Source: Gelidibacter japonicus
GTDB lineage: Bacteria > Bacteroidota > Bacteroidia > Flavobacteriales > Flavobacteriaceae
NCBI RefSeq assembly: GCF_010725055.1
Contig: NZ_BJKB01000004.1
Coordinates: 186,001-250,000 of the forward strand
DNA length: 64,000 nucleotides
Direction: 5' to 3'
Made by a program: the position numbers and the translations under genes. How positions within the stretch are numbered: position 1 is the stretch's first letter; every line of letters begins with the position of its first letter. Positions 61,934-64,000 of the stretch are shown here, piece by piece. The notes below the pieces were generated by a model. The model searched no databases. It saw only the letters and a list, made by a program, of their open reading frames with translations, and had not been told where the DNA came from.

Positions 61934-62223
61934 CAGAAAAATAATGATTTTACTTCATCTTTCACTAGCTTTTCATCAAATGCCTGTCCCATCATGGTGC
62001 ACCCTTTTAATTGCTCTTTGTTCATTTGGAAAATATAGATCTTGTCAGCCTCCTCATCGATTACGTTTTCTATTTGTAGCTCCAAACTGTCCTTTTCATT
62101 GTTGGTTAATGTCCCTAAAAAACAGGAATATTGCACGCGATATAACCCTGCTTTTAAACAAACTTTGGAAACGAAATTACGAGCAGCATCGTTTTTGATA
62201 TCGTATAAAACCCAGATAATCAT
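61933..62223 (-). CDS. cas2: CRISPR-associated endoribonuclease Cas2
   Basis: A 96-residue ferredoxin-fold protein, the central dimer of the spacer integration complex with Cas1. The N-terminal beta strand with the conserved Asp is IIWVLYDIKNDAARN, followed by LKAGLYRVQYSCFLGTLTNN, where F/L-G is typical. It starts 12 bases after cas1. Confidence 0.93.
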   Translation of the reverse strand: MIIWVLYDIKNDAARNFVSKVCLKAGLYRVQYSCFLGTLTNNEKDSLELQIENVIDEEADKIYIFQMNKEQLKGCTMMGQAFDEKLVKDEVKSLFF

Positions 62224-62235
62224 ATTTTTTTTATT

Positions 62236-63228
62236 TTATTCAATCAAACTATTTGCAAATCGATGAGCCTCCAATTGCACGGTATTCATCCGGGTTTGTA
62301 GCCTACCTTTATAACGAATCTTATCACTGTCCAAATACTCCAAATAGGGCGCTACAAAAAACGCCTTACCCTCTTCATTCAAAGAATAGCCACCAGTAAA
62401 TTCGCTAAAATGGGACTTATTGATTTTTTTTCCCGTAAACAATCGAAATACAAAACGATCAGCATAGATGCGATAAGGCTCTATAAAGTCAAAAACCAAA
62501 CTTTTTGTATTATAATCATCCCGATGCATAAACCCGACAAAAGGATCGAGTCCTGCCAGCATCAAGGCCCGCTCAATCCGACTGTACAAAATTCCATAGC
62601 CATAATTGAGCATGGCATTAAACTCATCTTGTGCAGGTCTAAAACTACGTCCCTTAAAAGCAAACGCATCTGGCATACATTTGGAAAGTGCCTCAAAATA
62701 ATGCCGTCCCGCTGAACCTTCCCAACCTCTGAAAGATTCGTCCACTTCCTTGATGTTGTCCGCATTGCTTTGCGAGATGTTTTGTCTTAACGTAAGGATG
62801 GATTCAATCTTTTGATCCAGAAAGTCGTGCTGTTTGGTCCTATGTTTTTTTAGATCTTGCAGAAAATCAGCTTGATTCTCTAATTTTTGGCTCAACCAGG
62901 CTTTTATCCATGTAACACCAATGCCGTCCAGCGAAGCCTTTAATTGTTCCTTTCGGATTTTGGTGGTACTTCCCAATTTACTATGCCAAAAGCGGCCCAT
63001 GGGATGACCATTGTTTTCTACGATTACAATATCAATATTGTGTTTTAGTGCGAGAGCGATGGCATCAGTGCTAAGCGCTGAACCCTTACTCATTACAAAA
63101 GATGTGATCTTATGGGCGGCAATATGATTTACTTTTACAGCCTTGGACTTTTCTTCTCTGATTTTGATGGCAAACATGTCATCTTTTACGTGTATATAAG
63201 TACCGTAAGTATTAATAAAGATCTGCAT
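62236..63228 (-). CDS. cas1: CRISPR-associated integrase Cas1
   Basis: A 330-residue metal-dependent integrase that inserts spacers. The catalytic residues can be located: Glu170 in SFRGWEGSAGRHYFEAL, His235 in LDPFVGFMHRDDYNTKSL, and Asp247/Glu250 in LVFDFIEPYR. The N-terminal beta domain is present (INTYGTYIHVKDD). The start codon directly follows the cas6 stop (TAG-ATG), so the two genes are coupled. It is complete, so the locus should be able to acquire spacers. Confidence 0.95.
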   Translation of the reverse strand: MQIFINTYGTYIHVKDDMFAIKIREEKSKAVKVNHIAAHKITSFVMSKGSALSTDAIALALKHNIDIVIVENNGHPMGRFWHSKLGSTTKIRKEQLKASLDGIGVTWIKAWLSQKLENQADFLQDLKKHRTKQHDFLDQKIESILTLRQNISQSNADNIKEVDESFRGWEGSAGRHYFEALSKCMPDAFAFKGRSFRPAQDEFNAMLNYGYGILYSRIERALMLAGLDPFVGFMHRDDYNTKSLVFDFIEPYRIYADRFVFRLFTGKKINKSHFSEFTGGYSLNEEGKAFFVAPYLEYLDSDKIRYKGRLQTRMNTVQLEAHRFANSLIE

Positions 63229-63915
63229 CTAACTTTTTTTTATAGTTCCAAACCCTCTGGATACTGATTTCCCAAGTCCAATCTCGTCGGGAAGTTGGGC
63301 ATTGACCACAAAATTACCTGAAAAAGCGATCATCTTATTTTCCTTGAAATTGGTATTTTTATGCTGAACGGTTACCTTGGCCATTAAGCGTTCATAAGGC
63401 GTAAGTTCTATAGACGTATTTCTGAAGAAACTTAGGATATGTCCCACCAATATGGCATTTAGCATATCGTGCTTCTTCGCCTCGCAGGTCAATTTTTGGT
63501 ATTTTGCATAATTGGCTTGGTTGAGGGCCATCCATAAGGTCGTAAATTCATAATTGTGCAAGTTTCGACTATAGCCAACTTCCTCATTTTTTAGCTCTAT
63601 GTTTTTCGTTGTGATATCATAGTTTTGTCCGTTAATATCAAGCTCCTTAATTTTTAAGAACAAACTTGGCAACAGTTCCGCGCCTTCATTGATGCCAATA
63701 AGGGTTGGTATATTATTGATTACTTTGTATTGGACAGTTGGATATTTGTATCGGAATTTGCCATCGTCATAATGGTTGTGCAGAATAGGAGAGTGTTGCT
63801 TAAAAAGATTGCCAAAATAGCCGCGTAGTTTATGGGCATCACGGGCCTGTAGCTTGATTTCGGGGAATTTGATGCGGCATATTTTGAGGTTTTGGGTTGT
63901 TGTTGGTAAGGTCAT
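63229..63915 (-). CDS. cas6: CRISPR-associated endoribonuclease Cas6-like
   Basis: A 228-residue RAMP-fold protein. The hallmark is the Gly-rich loop GLGKSVSRGFG at residues 213-223, at the C-terminal end as in Cas6. The N-terminal part is a ferredoxin-like fold (LKICRIKFPEIKLQARDAHK). Cas6 cuts pre-crRNA within the repeats, leaving the eight-base handle seen in this array. The protein is short, and a catalytic His is not obvious near the N-terminus; candidates are His28 and the two His residues in HSPILHNHYDD. It is the first gene of the visible cas run, with 85 bases to the window edge. Confidence 0.8.
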   Translation of the reverse strand: MTLPTTTQNLKICRIKFPEIKLQARDAHKLRGYFGNLFKQHSPILHNHYDDGKFRYKYPTVQYKVINNIPTLIGINEGAELLPSLFLKIKELDINGQNYDITTKNIELKNEEVGYSRNLHNYEFTTLWMALNQANYAKYQKLTCEAKKHDMLNAILVGHILSFFRNTSIELTPYERLMAKVTVQHKNTNFKENKMIAFSGNFVVNAQLPDEIGLGKSVSRGFGTIKKS

Positions 63916-64000
63916 TTATGATTGATTTTATTAGGGAATTTTAAAATACTTACGGAATTTAAAAGACAAAACTTCTGTTATCTTTTTGTTTTCCCCTGTT

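Overview
The window looks like chromosomal DNA of a marine-type flavobacterium (Bacteroidota, probably Flavobacteriaceae). The evidence is low-GC DNA, a SusC/SusD pair, an M1 peptidase with a type IX secretion C-terminal domain, BrxA/B bacilliredoxin, a hemC-hemD fusion, and promoters of the Bacteroidota type (TTG, 19-21 bases, TAnnTTTG). All calls come from reading the sequence; no database search was run.

Layout. 1-4.3 kb: the 3' part of a large unidentified protein, an alkyltransferase, a CNNM/CBS membrane protein and an Lrp-type regulator. 4.4-16.6 kb: a heme island. Read leftwards it is hemA, hemC-D, hemE, EI24 protein, GNAT, hemF, hemB; read rightwards it is an AraC regulator, hemH, a MATE transporter and hemJ. 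Every step from glutamyl-tRNA reduction to heme is present except hemL. A REP-associated transposase (RAYT) flanked by palindromes has landed exactly at the start of hemF and is fused to it in frame. 16.7-30.7 kb: housekeeping genes (NtrY-like kinase, crotonase, S46 peptidase, radical SAM, TraB, HD, acyl-ACP desaturase, PlsC, bacilliredoxin, TerB-DnaJ, dipeptide epimerase, PLP enzyme). 30.7-39.1 kb: a SusCD pair beside three peptidoglycan or peptide hydrolases. 39.4-48.0 kb: a metal island with a Tro/Znu-type ABC transporter whose two permeases carry C-terminal winged-helix-like tails, a porin, a Rieske lipoprotein and a di-heme lipoprotein. These are headed by a divergent DtxR/MntR regulator with a clear palindromic operator. 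48.1-57.7 kb: S9 peptidase, FeoA-FeoB and a tiny FeoB-associated Cys-rich protein, SCO, M1 peptidase, RseP. 57.7-58.3 kb: a broken tRNA-like relic, tRNA-Asn, and two copies of a 28-base repeat. 58.3-64.0 kb: a CRISPR array of 39 repeats and 38 spacers followed by cas4, cas2, cas1 and cas6, all read leftwards. The interference genes are not in the window, so the subtype stays open.

Small repeats are unusually plentiful: two dispersed hairpin families, several palindromes, and tandem arrays that all have a 7- or 14-base period. The most notable points are the RAYT-HemF chimera, the paired 28-base repeat at the distal end of the CRISPR array, the permease-regulator fusions, and the operator shared by the DtxR gene and the di-heme/Rieske/porin operon.
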